A DNA stretch of 64,000 bases from Falsiroseomonas frigidaquae (GTDB taxonomy: Bacteria > Pseudomonadota > Alphaproteobacteria > Acetobacterales > Acetobacteraceae), in NCBI RefSeq assembly GCF_012163145.1, contig NZ_JAAVTX010000002.1:62001-126000 (forward strand), in the 5' to 3' direction. A program made the translations under genes and the position numbers. Below the pieces are notes generated by a model that made no database searches, was not told where the DNA came from, and was given only the letters and a program-made list of their open reading frames with translations. This document shows, piece after piece, positions 1 through 8,334 of the stretch (positions are counted from its first letter, which is position 1; every line of letters starts with the position of its first letter).

Positions 1-1
1 C

Positions 2-1417
2 AAGGATGGCGCGGCGCTGCGGCGCGCGCTGCTGAAGGCGGCGGCGGCGCGCAAGCCCGTGATCATCATGAAGGTCGGCACCACGGAGGTCGGCGCCGCG
101 GCGGCCGCCACGCATACCGGGTCGCTGGCCGGCGAGGATCGCATCTTCAGCGCGGTGTTCCGCGAATGCGGCGCCTATCGCGCCCAGTCGATCGAGGAGA
201 TGATCGACATTGCCTATCTCTGCGCCATCGCGCCGCTGCCGCCGAATGATGCGGTGGGCGTGCTGACCGTCTCCGGCGGCATCGGCGTGCTGATGGCGGA
301 TGCCTGCATCGAGGCGGGGCTCTCCGTGCCGCCGATGCCGGATGCCGCCATGGCGCGCATCCGCGAGATCCAGCCCGTCGCCGGCGGCCGCAACCCGATC
401 GACACGACGGCGCAGCTCAATGGCCGCATGCATGTCTTCGAGGCGATCAGCCAGGAGATGCTGCGTGGTGCGGAGCTGGGCTGCTTCCTGTTCTACCTGG
501 CGCATCTCGGCCGCAACGTGCCGCGCTTCCCGCCGCTGGAGCAGACGCTGGCCGCGCTGCGCCAGGCGGCGCCGGATCGGCTTGTCGTGGCGGTGATGAC
601 CTCGGTCGAGGAAATCCGCACGCGGCTGGAAGCGCTGGGCGTGCCGGTGTTCGAGGATCCGACCCGCGCCGTGAAGGCGGTGACCGGCGCCGCGCGGCTG
701 CGCGCCTTGCAGGCAGCGGCTACGGCGCCGAAGGATGTCGCAGCCGCCGCGCCCCGCCATGTCGCCGCGGGGAACGAGGCCGCGGCCAAGGCGCTGCTCG
801 CCGAGATCGGCGTGAAGGTTCTGCCCGAGCACGTTTGTGCGGAAGCCGGGCAGGCCGTGCTCGCGGCAGACGCTGTTGGTTATCCCGTCGTGATGAAGAT
901 CCTGTCCGACGACATCCCGCACAAGACGGAGATCGGCGGCGTGCTGCTGAACCTGCCGGATGCGGATGCGGTGCGGCAGGGCTTCACGACGCTGATGCAG
1001 CGCGCCGGCGCCGCCCGCCCGGATGCGAAGCTGGATGGCGTGCTGGTGGCGCCCATGGTTCGCGGCGGTGTCGAGACCATCATCGGCGTGCAGCGCGACC
1101 CGATCTTCGGGCCGATGGTGATGTTCGGCCTCGGCGGCGTCTCCGTCGAGCTGTTCCGCGACGTCGCCTTCGCCTCCGCGCCGCTGACGCCGGAACGTGC
1201 GGCGGCGCTGGTGGAGTCCGTGCAGGGCGCACGGCTGCTGGCGGGCTGGCGCGGGGCGCCGGCGCTGGACAAGGCGGCGCTGGTGCAGGCGCTGTGTGCC
1301 GTTGCCGCCTTCGCGGCGGCCCAGCCGGGGATCGAGAGCATCGAGATCAACCCCTTCCTGGTGCAGGCGCAAGGCGGCGTGGCGCTGGACGCGCTGGTGG
1401 CGATGCGCGCGCCGTAG
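2..1417 (+). CDS. ADP-forming acyl-CoA synthetase (acetate--CoA ligase family), 5' end outside window
   Basis: The reading frame is open from base 2, so the N-terminal CoA-binding domain lies upstream of the window; 471 residues are visible. The visible part begins in the succinyl-CoA-ligase-like flavodoxin fold, with a THTGSLAG segment near visible residue 38, where this family carries its phosphorylated histidine. The C-terminal half is an ATP-grasp domain (GYPVVMKILSDDIPHKTEIGGV, given here only in outline, followed by a conserved IEINPF near the end). The family makes acyl-CoA from a carboxylic acid, ATP and CoA, or runs in reverse to make ATP. The acid used cannot be read from the sequence. 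TRAP carboxylate permease genes follow in the same direction after about 57 bases, so a role in activating the imported acid is plausible but inferred. Confidence 0.9.
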   Translation, partial: KDGAALRRALLKAAAARKPVIIMKVGTTEVGAAAAATHTGSLAGEDRIFSAVFRECGAYRAQSIEEMIDIAYLCAIAPLPPNDAVGVLTVSGGIGVLMADACIEAGLSVPPMPDAAMARIREIQPVAGGRNPIDTTAQLNGRMHVFEAISQEMLRGAELGCFLFYLAHLGRNVPRFPPLEQTLAALRQAAPDRLVVAVMTSVEEIRTRLEALGVPVFEDPTRAVKAVTGAARLRALQAAATAPKDVAAAAPRHVAAGNEAAAKALLAEIGVKVLPEHVCAEAGQAVLAADAVGYPVVMKILSDDIPHKTEIGGVLLNLPDADAVRQGFTTLMQRAGAARPDAKLDGVLVAPMVRGGVETIIGVQRDPIFGPMVMFGLGGVSVELFRDVAFASAPLTPERAAALVESVQGARLLAGWRGAPALDKAALVQALCAVAAFAAAQPGIESIEINPFLVQAQGGVALDALVAMRAP

Positions 1418-1474
1418 CGGCTGCCGTGGCACCGATGTTGCTTGGTCCCGCCAGGACTCAGCAACAGGGTGGCC

Positions 1475-2080
1475 ATGGCCTCGCTCTCCGACTCCCGCGC
1501 GCCCACCAACCCGGTTGCCGCGCGGCTCAATCCCGCCACGCGTTTCTTCAGCCTGCTGTGCGGCTGGTGGCTGCTCGGCTACAGCCTGCTGGTCTGCGCC
1601 GACCTGGTTGCGCGGCGCTATTTCGGCGTGTCGCTGCAGGGCACGGATGAGATCGGCGGCTATACGCTGGCGGCGCTGGCCGCCTTCGGCTTCGGGCATA
1701 CGCTGGTGGTGCGCCGGCATACGCGGATCGACCTGTTCCTGTCGCGCATGCCGGCCGTGGCGCGGTCCGTGCTGCATGTGGTGGCGGCGCTGGCCATCGC
1801 TGCCTTCGCGGTCTTCGCCGCCAGCCGCGGCTGGGCGGAGGTTGCGGACAGCATCGAGTTCATGTCCGTCTCCACCAGCCCCTTGCAGGTGCCGCTGTGG
1901 ATTCCGCAGGGCGTCTGGTTTGCCGGCCTGGCGCTGTTCGGCCTGGTGGCGCTGGTGCTGGCGATGCACGCGGCGTCGCTGCTGATGCGCGGCCGGGTGC
2001 GGGAGGTCAATGCCTGGTACGGCCCGCCCACGGTGGATGAGGAAATTGCGGCGGAAACCGGCCGGAGCAAGCTGCAGTGA
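1475..2080 (+). CDS. dctQ: TRAP transporter small permease (DctQ family)
   Basis: A 201-residue membrane protein with about four hydrophobic helices and the DctQ-like stretch RRYFGVSLQGTDEIGGY after the first helix pair. In TRAP transporters the small subunit pairs with DctM in the inner membrane and helps dock the periplasmic receptor. The ATG at 1475 is preferred because a purine-rich AGGGTGG lies just before it; an in-frame TTG at 1442 would add 11 residues of no clear value. The gene overlaps the following dctM by four bases (GTGA), so the two are translationally coupled. No receptor gene is next to them; a DctP-type receptor lies 4 kb away on the other strand (7368-6307) and may or may not be the partner. 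Confidence 0.88.
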   Translation: MASLSDSRAPTNPVAARLNPATRFFSLLCGWWLLGYSLLVCADLVARRYFGVSLQGTDEIGGYTLAALAAFGFGHTLVVRRHTRIDLFLSRMPAVARSVLHVVAALAIAAFAVFAASRGWAEVADSIEFMSVSTSPLQVPLWIPQGVWFAGLALFGLVALVLAMHAASLLMRGRVREVNAWYGPPTVDEEIAAETGRSKLQ

Positions 2081-3387
2081 CCGGCTTCGGGGTGGCGCAG
2101 GCCGCCATCGGCTTCGTGCTGATGCTGGCCATGCTGTTCTCCGGCCTGCATGTCGGCGTGGCGATGGCGGCGGTGGCGCTGGTCGGGGCGGATCTCTATC
2201 TCGGCGCGCCGGTGATCAATGCGCTGGGCACCCAGCTCTGGGGCGCCACGGACAGTTTCACGCTGCTCGCCGTGCCGCTTTTCGTGCTGCTCGGCGAGTT
2301 GCTGGTGAAGGGCGGCGCGACGGATCGGATGTACAAGGCGCTGGCCGCCTGGCTCGGGCCGCTGCCGGGCGGGCTGCTGCACACGAATATCGGGGCCTGC
2401 GCGATGTTCGCGGCCGTCTCCGGTTCCTCCGTTGCCACGGCGGCCACGATCGGCACGGTGGCGCTGCCGAATTTCGAAAGCCGGCGTTACGATCCGCGGC
2501 TGGTGCTCGGTACCATTGCGGCGGGTGCCACGCTCGGCATCCTGATCCCGCCCTCGATCAACATGATCATCTATGGGGCGATGACCAATACCTCCGTCGG
2601 GCGGTTGTATGCGGCGGGGGTGGTGCCGGGGCTGCTGTTGACGGGGCTGTTCATGCTGGTGGCGGCGGGGCTGTGCCTGTGGCGGCCGGCGCTGGGCGGG
2701 GCGCCGGAGGCACGGCTGCCGCTGGGGGAGCGGGTCCGCGCACTGGGCGGGCTGGCGGCGCCGGTCGGGCTGTTCGTGATGGTGATGGGCAGCATCTATG
2801 CCGGCTGGGCGACGCCCACGGAAAGCGCCGCGGTGGGCGTGGTGGCCGCCTTCGTGCTGGCCGTGCTGCATGGCCGCTTCCGCGTGCAATTGCTGCATGA
2901 ATGCTTCGAGACGACGGTGACCGTCAGCTCCATGATCCTGCTGATCGTGGCGGCGGCCTTCTACCTGAACTTCGTGCTGGGCATCCTCGGCGTGCCGCAG
3001 GCGCTGTCCGCCTTCGTCACCTCGCTCGGTGTGGGCCCCATTGGCATCCTGTTCGTGCTGTTCGTCTTCTACCTTGTGCTCGGCTGCTTCCTGGAGACGC
3101 TGTCGATGATGGTGGGGACCATTCCCATCGTCGTGCCGATCGTGGTGGCGCTCGGCGTGGACCCGGTGTGGTTCGGCATCTTCCTGGTCATCATGTGCGA
3201 GATCGCGCTGATCACGCCGCCGGTGGGCATGAACCTGTATGTGGTGCAGGGGGTGCGGAGCAGCGGTTCGGTGGGTGAGGTGATCCAGGGCACCCTGCCC
3301 TTCCTGGCGGCGATGGTGCTGCTGATCCTGCTGCTGATCGCTTTCCCCGGCATCGCGCTGTGGCTACCGGGGCTGGCCTTCGATTAG
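2077..3387 (+). CDS. dctM: TRAP transporter large permease (DctM family)
   Basis: 436 residues, the usual length for DctM, with roughly 12 hydrophobic segments and typical family sequence: GSSVATAATIGTVALP near residue 113 and GATLGILIPPSINMIIYG near residue 150. It is the sodium-coupled transport subunit that moves organic acids such as C4-dicarboxylates, keto acids or sugar acids delivered by a periplasmic receptor. The GTG start at 2077 overlaps the dctQ stop and is preceded by GGAG nine bases upstream. The stop (3385-3387) overlaps the stop of the convergent amidohydrolase by four bases, leaving no room for a terminator. Substrate unknown. Confidence 0.93.
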   Translation: MTGFGVAQAAIGFVLMLAMLFSGLHVGVAMAAVALVGADLYLGAPVINALGTQLWGATDSFTLLAVPLFVLLGELLVKGGATDRMYKALAAWLGPLPGGLLHTNIGACAMFAAVSGSSVATAATIGTVALPNFESRRYDPRLVLGTIAAGATLGILIPPSINMIIYGAMTNTSVGRLYAAGVVPGLLLTGLFMLVAAGLCLWRPALGGAPEARLPLGERVRALGGLAAPVGLFVMVMGSIYAGWATPTESAAVGVVAAFVLAVLHGRFRVQLLHECFETTVTVSSMILLIVAAAFYLNFVLGILGVPQALSAFVTSLGVGPIGILFVLFVFYLVLGCFLETLSMMVGTIPIVVPIVVALGVDPVWFGIFLVIMCEIALITPPVGMNLYVVQGVRSSGSVGEVIQGTLPFLAAMVLLILLLIAFPGIALWLPGLAFD

Positions 3388-4876
3388 CGGGCCGCGTAGT
3401 GGCCGCGCACCGCCGCCACCAGCGCGGCCACCTGCGCCTCCCGCGCCGGGGTCCAGGGCTCGCGGGCGCGCTGCGCGGCCTGCGCGGCGGCTTCGGTGAT
3501 GGCGGCGGCGTCCAGGTTGGGAAAGTGGCCGTCGCGGTACAGCACGCGGCCATCCACCATGGTCAGCCGCACATCCCGCGCATCGGCACGCGCCAGCAGC
3601 AGGTCGAGCAGCGGGACGGAGGGATCGGCATAGGCACCGCGCACCCGACGCAGATCCACGGCGATGAGGTCCGCCGCCAGGCCCGGCGCCAGCCTGCCCA
3701 CCTGCCCAGCCAGCCCCATGGCGGCGGCGCCTTCCGTCGTCGCCATGGCGAGCAGCCGCGCGGCATCCGGCGGGCCGGCACCGTGCCACGCGGGTTCGGT
3801 GGACAGGCGCGCGGCCAGGCGCAGTTCCTTCCACAGATCCTCGTCGTCATCCATCGTCTGGCAATCCGTGCCGACCGCAACGCGCACGCCGGCCGCCCAA
3901 TAGGCCGCGAGCGGCGCCTGGCCGCAGCCGAGGCGCAGATTGCTGGCCGGGTTGCGGACCAGCCGCGTGCCGCTGCGCGCCGCCACCACGATATCGCCCG
4001 GCGTCAACTGCGCCGCATGCGCCAGCGGGGTCAGCGGGCCGAGCACGCCCAGCGATTCGAGCCGCGCCAGCGTGCCCTCCGGATACAGCCCGGGCGCCGC
4101 GGCGGCCTGCGCCACGCTTTCCAGCGCATGCATGTGGATCGGCGCACCACGCGCCTTCGCCGCCGCAGCCAGCCCGCTGAACAGCGCATCGCTGACCCAT
4201 TGCGGGCCGGCGGGCGCGAAGGCCAGACGGATGCGGCCATGGCCGGGCAACCTGGCCGACAGGTCATCGAACAGCGCCTCCGCCTCCGCCGCCGTACGGG
4301 CGAAGATCGGCGGGTCCGGGTCGCCGACCAGCGCGCGCAGGTCTTCGGACAGGGAAGCCAGGAAGCCGGGCTGCGCCTCGGCGGGGAAGACCAGGCTGGC
4401 GCGATCCTGCGCGCCGATGCCGACCACGGCGCGCAGCCCGGCCGCATCATAGGCGGCGATGGTGCGCACCAAATCATCCGGCTGCCTTCCGGCCGCGCCC
4501 CAGGTGGTATTGGCGTGGATGGTGGCGGTGACGCCGGAGGCGAGCATCTGCATCGCCGCCAGTGGCACCATCGCCGCCGGGTCGAGCCAGCCACGCCGCC
4601 GCTTGGTGGTCTGCAGGCCTCCAGGATCATGTCCGGGAAGCCGAGCTGCAATTGCGTCAGACCGCGGCCATGCTGGTGCGCATTCACCAGGCCGGGCATC
4701 AGCACGCAGCCTTCCAGGTGCAGGCGCTCCGCACCCGGCGCGGCCGCGACCAGCTCCGCCACCTGGCCGAGGGCGGCGATGCGGCCATCGGCGCCGACCA
4801 GCACCCCCTCGCCTTCCCGCGCCACCGGGTCCGTGGCGCCGGCGATCAGCGCCTCTGCCGTCACGATCCTGCTCAT
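3384..4876 (-). pseudogene. Amidohydrolase (cytosine deaminase/chlorohydrolase-like) with a one-base frameshift
   Basis: The gene starts at ATG 4876 (MSRIVTAEALIAGATDP) and runs in one frame through the metal-binding HxH motif (LVNAHQHGRG) to ...FPDMILEA. It then has to change frame near 4613-4617 to continue as QTTKRRRGWLDPAAMVPLAA and on to the C terminus, including HMHALES (metal/catalytic His) and VGTDCQTMDDDED (metal Asp). The span is 1493 bases, one short of a multiple of three. Restoring one G in GCCTGCAG would give Glu-Ala-Trp-Gln-Thr-Thr and a 497-residue protein, a normal length. As written the gene is broken: either a recent one-base loss or a sequencing error. When intact the family hydrolyses C-N bonds in heterocycles, amides or halogenated triazines. 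It diverges from the M20 hydrolase at 4888 through a shared palindromic ribosome-binding site. Confidence 0.85.
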
Positions 4877-4877
4877 C

Positions 4878-4887
4878 GGAGATCTCC
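4878..4887. promoter_or_regulatory. Perfect palindrome serving as ribosome-binding site for two divergent genes
   Basis: GGAGATCTCC fills almost the whole gap between the minus-strand ATG (4876-4874) and the plus-strand ATG (4888-4890). Read on the plus strand, GGAG (4878-4881) sits six bases before ATG 4888. Read on the minus strand, the complementary GGAG (4887-4884) sits seven bases before ATG 4876. One ten-base palindrome therefore gives both genes a Shine-Dalgarno sequence. It follows that the promoter of each gene must lie within the coding sequence of the other, or further upstream. Confidence 0.85.
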
Positions 4888-6159
4888 ATGACCATCGCCG
4901 CCGCCGAAGCCCGCGCGCTTGACCTTGCCGCCGGTTTCCTGGACGCGATCCGCGACGGCAGCCTGGATGCGCCGGGCGTCACCCGCGCCTCCTACGGCGC
5001 CGGGGAGCGGCTGGCGCATGCAAGGGCGCGGGAGGCGGCGGAGGGGCTGGGGCTGGAAATCCGCGTGGATCCGATCGGCACCCTGTCCATGACCCTGCCC
5101 GGCACCGACCGCAGCCTGCCCGCCGGGATCATCGGCAGCCATGCGGACAGCGTGCCGCATGGCGGCAATTTCGATGGCGCGGCGGGGGTGGCGATGGGCC
5201 TGGCCGTTGCGGCGCGGCTGCGCCACCTGGACCGGCGCCTGGACCGGGACCTGACCGTGCTGGCGATCCGGGCGGAGGAGATGGTCTGGTTCCCGGCCAA
5301 TTACCTCGGCAGCCGCGCCGCCTTCGGCCTGCTGCCGCGCGAGGCGCCGGACACGCTGCGGCGGGCCGACAGCGGCCGGAGCCTGGCCGAGCACATGGCC
5401 GAGGAGGGCTTCGACCCCGATTTCATCCGCCAGGGCCGCGCCAGCCTGGATGCCGCGCGCATCGCCTGGTTCCTGGAGCCGCATATCGAACAGGGGCCGG
5501 TGCTGGTGGAGGCCGGGCTGCCCGCCGGCATCGTCACCGGCATCCGCGGTTCGCTGCGCCATCGCAACTGCCGCGCGATCGGGCAGGATGCCCATGCGGG
5601 AGGCGCTCCGCGGCGCAACCGTCGCGATGCCGTGATCGCCGCCGCGCGCCTGGTGGCGGGGCTGGATGATCTCTGGACGGCGGAGGAAGCAGCCGGGGCG
5701 GATCTGGTCTGCACCATTGGTGAATTCTGCACCGACGCCACGCGCCACGCGCCGACCCGCGTGCCCGGGGAGGTGCGCTTCACGCTGGATATCCGCAGCG
5801 AGGATGTGGCGACCCTGGCGCGGGCCGAGGCCTGGCTGGCGCAGGCGGCGACGGAGGCGCAGGCGCGAAACGGCGTCGCGATCGACTACGGCCCGGCGCT
5901 GCATGTGCCCCCGGCCCTGATGGACCCGCGGCTGCGCGCGGCGCTGGGCGCGGCGGCGGCGGAGGCCGGGATTCCCACCATGCCCATCGCCTCCGGCGGC
6001 GGGCATGATTGCGCGACCTTCGCGGGCCAGGGCGTGCCCTCCGCCATGCTGTTCATCCGCAATGATGGCGGCAGCCACAACCCGGCGGAGGCGATGGAGA
6101 TGGATGATTTCGCCGCCGCCTTCCGCATCGCGGCGGGCGCGGTGGAGCGCTTCGGATAG
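4888..6159 (+). CDS. M20-family Zn hydrolase (N-carbamoyl-L-amino acid hydrolase / allantoate amidohydrolase type)
   Basis: 423 residues, the normal size for the HyuC/AllC branch of peptidase family M20. Visible motifs are GSHADSVPHGGNFDG (first metal His and bridging Asp, about residues 88-102), RAEEMVWF at the catalytic Glu (the usual form is EEG.RF, so the sequence after the Glu pair diverges), EPHIEQGPVL (substrate and dimer contacts), GQDAHAGG and SGGGHDC, then a C-terminal metal His in the GGSHNPAE segment. The enzymes remove the carbamoyl group of N-carbamoyl amino acids, ureidoglycine or allantoate, releasing ammonia and CO2. A PuuE-like ring-opening enzyme is nearby (7438), so an allantoin- or hydantoin-type substrate is plausible. 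A five-hairpin cluster follows its 3' end. Confidence 0.88.
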   Translation: MTIAAAEARALDLAAGFLDAIRDGSLDAPGVTRASYGAGERLAHARAREAAEGLGLEIRVDPIGTLSMTLPGTDRSLPAGIIGSHADSVPHGGNFDGAAGVAMGLAVAARLRHLDRRLDRDLTVLAIRAEEMVWFPANYLGSRAAFGLLPREAPDTLRRADSGRSLAEHMAEEGFDPDFIRQGRASLDAARIAWFLEPHIEQGPVLVEAGLPAGIVTGIRGSLRHRNCRAIGQDAHAGGAPRRNRRDAVIAAARLVAGLDDLWTAEEAAGADLVCTIGEFCTDATRHAPTRVPGEVRFTLDIRSEDVATLARAEAWLAQAATEAQARNGVAIDYGPALHVPPALMDPRLRAALGAAAAEAGIPTMPIASGGGHDCATFAGQGVPSAMLFIRNDGGSHNPAEAMEMDDFAAAFRIAAGAVERFG

Positions 6160-6181
6160 GCGCTTCACCGCCAGAAAAGGC

Positions 6182-6299
6182 GGCCGGCATGCTTTGCCGG
6201 CCGAGCGGCCGAACGGCCGCCGCCGCTTGTGCGGCGAAGCCAAGGGCCGCGGATGCGGCCCGCCCGGCGTCTGAGGGCCGAAATGCGCCAGCATTTCGG
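6182..6299. repeat. Cluster of five consecutive perfect stem-loops between convergent genes
   Basis: Five perfect inverted repeats lie head to tail in 118 bases: 8-bp stem 6182-6189/6195-6202 (loop of five); 7-bp stem 6205-6211/6214-6220 (two-base centre, so better called a palindrome); 6-bp stem 6221-6226/6231-6236 (loop TTGT); 7-bp stem 6244-6250/6255-6261 (loop GGAT); 9-bp stem 6278-6286/6291-6299 (loop GCCA). The block separates the stop of the M20 hydrolase (6159) from the stop of the convergent TRAP receptor (6307). None is followed by a T run, so these are not classical intrinsic terminators. They could be a REP-like or BIME-like element, a factor-dependent bidirectional terminator, or mRNA 3'-end protectors. 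Confidence 0.85.
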
Positions 6300-6306
6300 A
6301 CAAGGA

Positions 6307-7368
6307 TCAGTTGATGGTGAAGCCGCGGGCGGCGCCGACGGTGCCGTTCCAGGTCTGCGTGCATTGCGCCCAGACGCGGTTGCAGGTGTCGCGCCAGCTC
6401 GGAAGGATCACCGCGCTCACCGCCTCGCGCACCAGCGCCGCATCGGCGTCATTCACCGCGACCAGCGTGTTGCGGAAGGGCTTGTGTTCCGTGCAGGGGC
6501 CGCCGGTGGAGCAGGACAGCGCATCGCCATTGGAATTGGTCGCGATGTTCCACATCGCATCCTCCATCCGGCGGAACTCGCGGGTCATCGCCGTCTGCTG
6601 TTCCGGCGAGAAGCGGCGCCAGGCGGCCATGGTCATGAAATGGCCCTGCACCGCGCCGGACAGGCCCAGCGGCAGGATGTGGCTGGTCACTTCCGGCCAG
6701 TTGCCGGTGTTGCCGGAGGTGGCGGAGGTGATGGCGCAGCTCGCCACGCCGCGCTGCAGGGCGGGGTACACCTCGCTGAACTGCAGCGTCACCGGCGTTG
6801 CGCCCAGATGCTGCAGCAGGGCGGACATGGTCGGCGTGAAGGAGCGCACCTTCAAGCCGCGCAGATCGCGGACGGAGGTGATGGGCGCGTTGCAGTAGAT
6901 GATCTGCGGGCCGAAGGGCCACAGCGTCATCACCCGCGTGCCGAAACGCTGCTGCAGGCGCTGGTCGAAGGCCTCGCGATAGGATTCCACCGCCCGGCGC
7001 AGCTCCGGCACGGTGGTGGAGACGCCGATCAGGTCCAGCCCCTCGAAGAAGGGATCGTCCCGGGCGACCATGCCGATCTGCACGCTCATCACGTCAAACG
7101 CGCCGGAGCGCAGCAGACGCAGGCTGTCGGCGGCCTGGATGCCGAGCACGTCCAACGGGTTGTAGGTGACGGCCAGCGGCGTGTTCGCGGCGGCGGAGAG
7201 ACCTGCGAAGAAGGGCCGCTCCACGCCATCCACATGCTTGGTGTTCTGGCTGAAATTGCCGGCGACGCGCAGCGGGATGGGCGCCTGCGCCTGGGCCGTG
7301 GCGCCAAGGCCGAGCGTGGTCGCGGCGGCGAACAGGCCGGCTGCGAGCCGGCGCTTGAGACATTTCAT
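6307..7368 (-). CDS. TRAP transporter solute receptor (DctP family)
   Basis: 353 residues beginning with a Sec-type signal peptide (MKCLKRR, a hydrophobic stretch, then ATAQAQA cleavage region near residue 27). The mature part has the DctP-type order: FSQNTKHVDGVERPFF at the N terminus and PQIIYCNAPITSVRDLRGLKVRS in the middle, where the family Arg that binds the substrate carboxylate is expected. Start ATG 7368 is preceded by AGGAGAG at good spacing. A frame that stays open further upstream is antisense to the deacetylase and is not part of the gene. It would act in the periplasm, delivering an organic acid to a DctQM pair. The nearest permeases are at 1475-3387, not adjacent. A sigma-54-like promoter lies 36-52 bases upstream. 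Confidence 0.9.
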   Translation of the reverse strand: MKCLKRRLAAGLFAAATTLGLGATAQAQAPIPLRVAGNFSQNTKHVDGVERPFFAGLSAAANTPLAVTYNPLDVLGIQAADSLRLLRSGAFDVMSVQIGMVARDDPFFEGLDLIGVSTTVPELRRAVESYREAFDQRLQQRFGTRVMTLWPFGPQIIYCNAPITSVRDLRGLKVRSFTPTMSALLQHLGATPVTLQFSEVYPALQRGVASCAITSATSGNTGNWPEVTSHILPLGLSGAVQGHFMTMAAWRRFSPEQQTAMTREFRRMEDAMWNIATNSNGDALSCSTGGPCTEHKPFRNTLVAVNDADAALVREAVSAVILPSWRDTCNRVWAQCTQTWNGTVGAARGFTIN

Positions 7369-7403
7369 GAGCACTCTCCTGGCAGCGGATGCGGCACGGG
7401 TAT

Positions 7404-7420
7404 TGCAACATCCGGGCCAG
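7404..7420 (-). promoter_or_regulatory. Sigma-54 (RpoN) type promoter match before the TRAP receptor gene
   Basis: Read on the minus strand the site is CTGGCCCGGATGTTGCA. Against the consensus YTGGCACGRNNNTTGCW it has one mismatch (C for A in the -24 element). The invariant GG and GC dinucleotides are present with exactly ten bases between them. The predicted transcript start is about 7393, giving a leader of roughly 25 bases that contains the AGGAGAG ribosome-binding site before ATG 7368. No sigma-54 activator gene was seen in the window. Confidence 0.6.
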
Positions 7421-7437
7421 CAAGCAGGAGAAGCAGG

Positions 7438-8334
7438 ATGCGCCGCGACCTGGTGGGATATGGCTTCGACCCGCCGCGGATCGCCTGGCCGGGCGGCGCG
7501 CTGCTGGCCGTCTCCCTCGTGGTGAATTACGAGGAAGGGGCGGAGATGGCGGTGGAGGCAGGCGATGCGGAGAATGAGCGCATCGGGGAGGTCATCAGCG
7601 TGGTGCCGCCCGGCCGCCGCGACATCGGCCAGGAACAGATTTTTGGTTATGGCCTGCGCGCCGGGCTGCCGCGCTTCCTGGAGGCCTTCGACCGGCATGG
7701 GGTGAAGGCCAGCTTCTTCATGTGCGGCCGCGCCGTGGAACGCACCCCGGCGCTGGCGGCGGAGGTGGTGCGGCGCGGGCATGAGGCGGCCAACCATGGC
7801 TGGGTCTGGCGCCCGCATGCTGACTACGCGACCGAGGCGGAGGAGGAAGCCGGGCTGCTGCGCGCCACCGCCGCCATCGAGGCCGCGACCGGCGAGCGCC
7901 CCGTGGGCTTCTTCTGCCGCGGCAGCGCATCGCCCTGGACGCGCGGGCTGCTGGCCAGGCATGGCTACCGCTACGACAGCAACGCCTTCGACGACGACCT
8001 GCCCTATTGGGATGCAGGCATGCTGGTGCTGCCCTATGCGCTGGACTGCAACGACATGAAGTTCTTCCACCCGAACGGCTTCGTGCTGCCCGACCAGTTC
8101 GTCGCCTATGCGGAGGCCGCGATGGACCAGTTGATCGAGGAAGGCGCGCGCGGCGTGCCGAAGCTGCTGAATATCGGCCTGCATCTCCGCATCTGCGGCC
8201 GCCCCGCCCGCTTCCGCGCGGTGGAGGGCATTCTGCGTGCGCTGAAGGCTCGCGGCGGCGATGTCTGGGTCGCAAGGCGGCGCGATATTGCCGAACACCT
8301 GCACCGCACTTTGCCACATGGAGCCACGCCATGA
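7438..8334 (+). CDS. Polysaccharide-deacetylase-fold hydrolase, PuuE allantoinase-like
   Basis: 298 residues. The N terminus, RRDLVGYGFDPPRIAWPGGA followed by LVVNYEEGAE, follows the pattern of the PuuE/allantoinase branch of the NodB-fold family rather than true polysaccharide deacetylases. KASFFMCGRAVER, RRGHEAANHGWVW and GFFCRGSASPW supply the usual active-site strands; the His pair EAANHGW is present. PuuE-type enzymes open the hydantoin ring of allantoin or related cyclic amides in the cytoplasm. Start ATG 7438 is preceded by AGGAGAAGCAGG. Its stop overlaps the ATG of the cysteine hydrolase at 8331 (ATGA), so the two are coupled. With the M20 hydrolase at 4888 this suggests sequential opening and deamidation of a cyclic ureide; the actual substrate is inferred. 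Confidence 0.82.
   Translation: MRRDLVGYGFDPPRIAWPGGALLAVSLVVNYEEGAEMAVEAGDAENERIGEVISVVPPGRRDIGQEQIFGYGLRAGLPRFLEAFDRHGVKASFFMCGRAVERTPALAAEVVRRGHEAANHGWVWRPHADYATEAEEEAGLLRATAAIEAATGERPVGFFCRGSASPWTRGLLARHGYRYDSNAFDDDLPYWDAGMLVLPYALDCNDMKFFHPNGFVLPDQFVAYAEAAMDQLIEEGARGVPKLLNIGLHLRICGRPARFRAVEGILRALKARGGDVWVARRRDIAEHLHRTLPHGATP

Noticed and set aside
7369-8319. N-terminal extension of the TRAP receptor frame across the deacetylase gene
   Set aside because: Antisense to a well-supported gene. The receptor has a proper signal peptide and ribosome-binding site at 7368.
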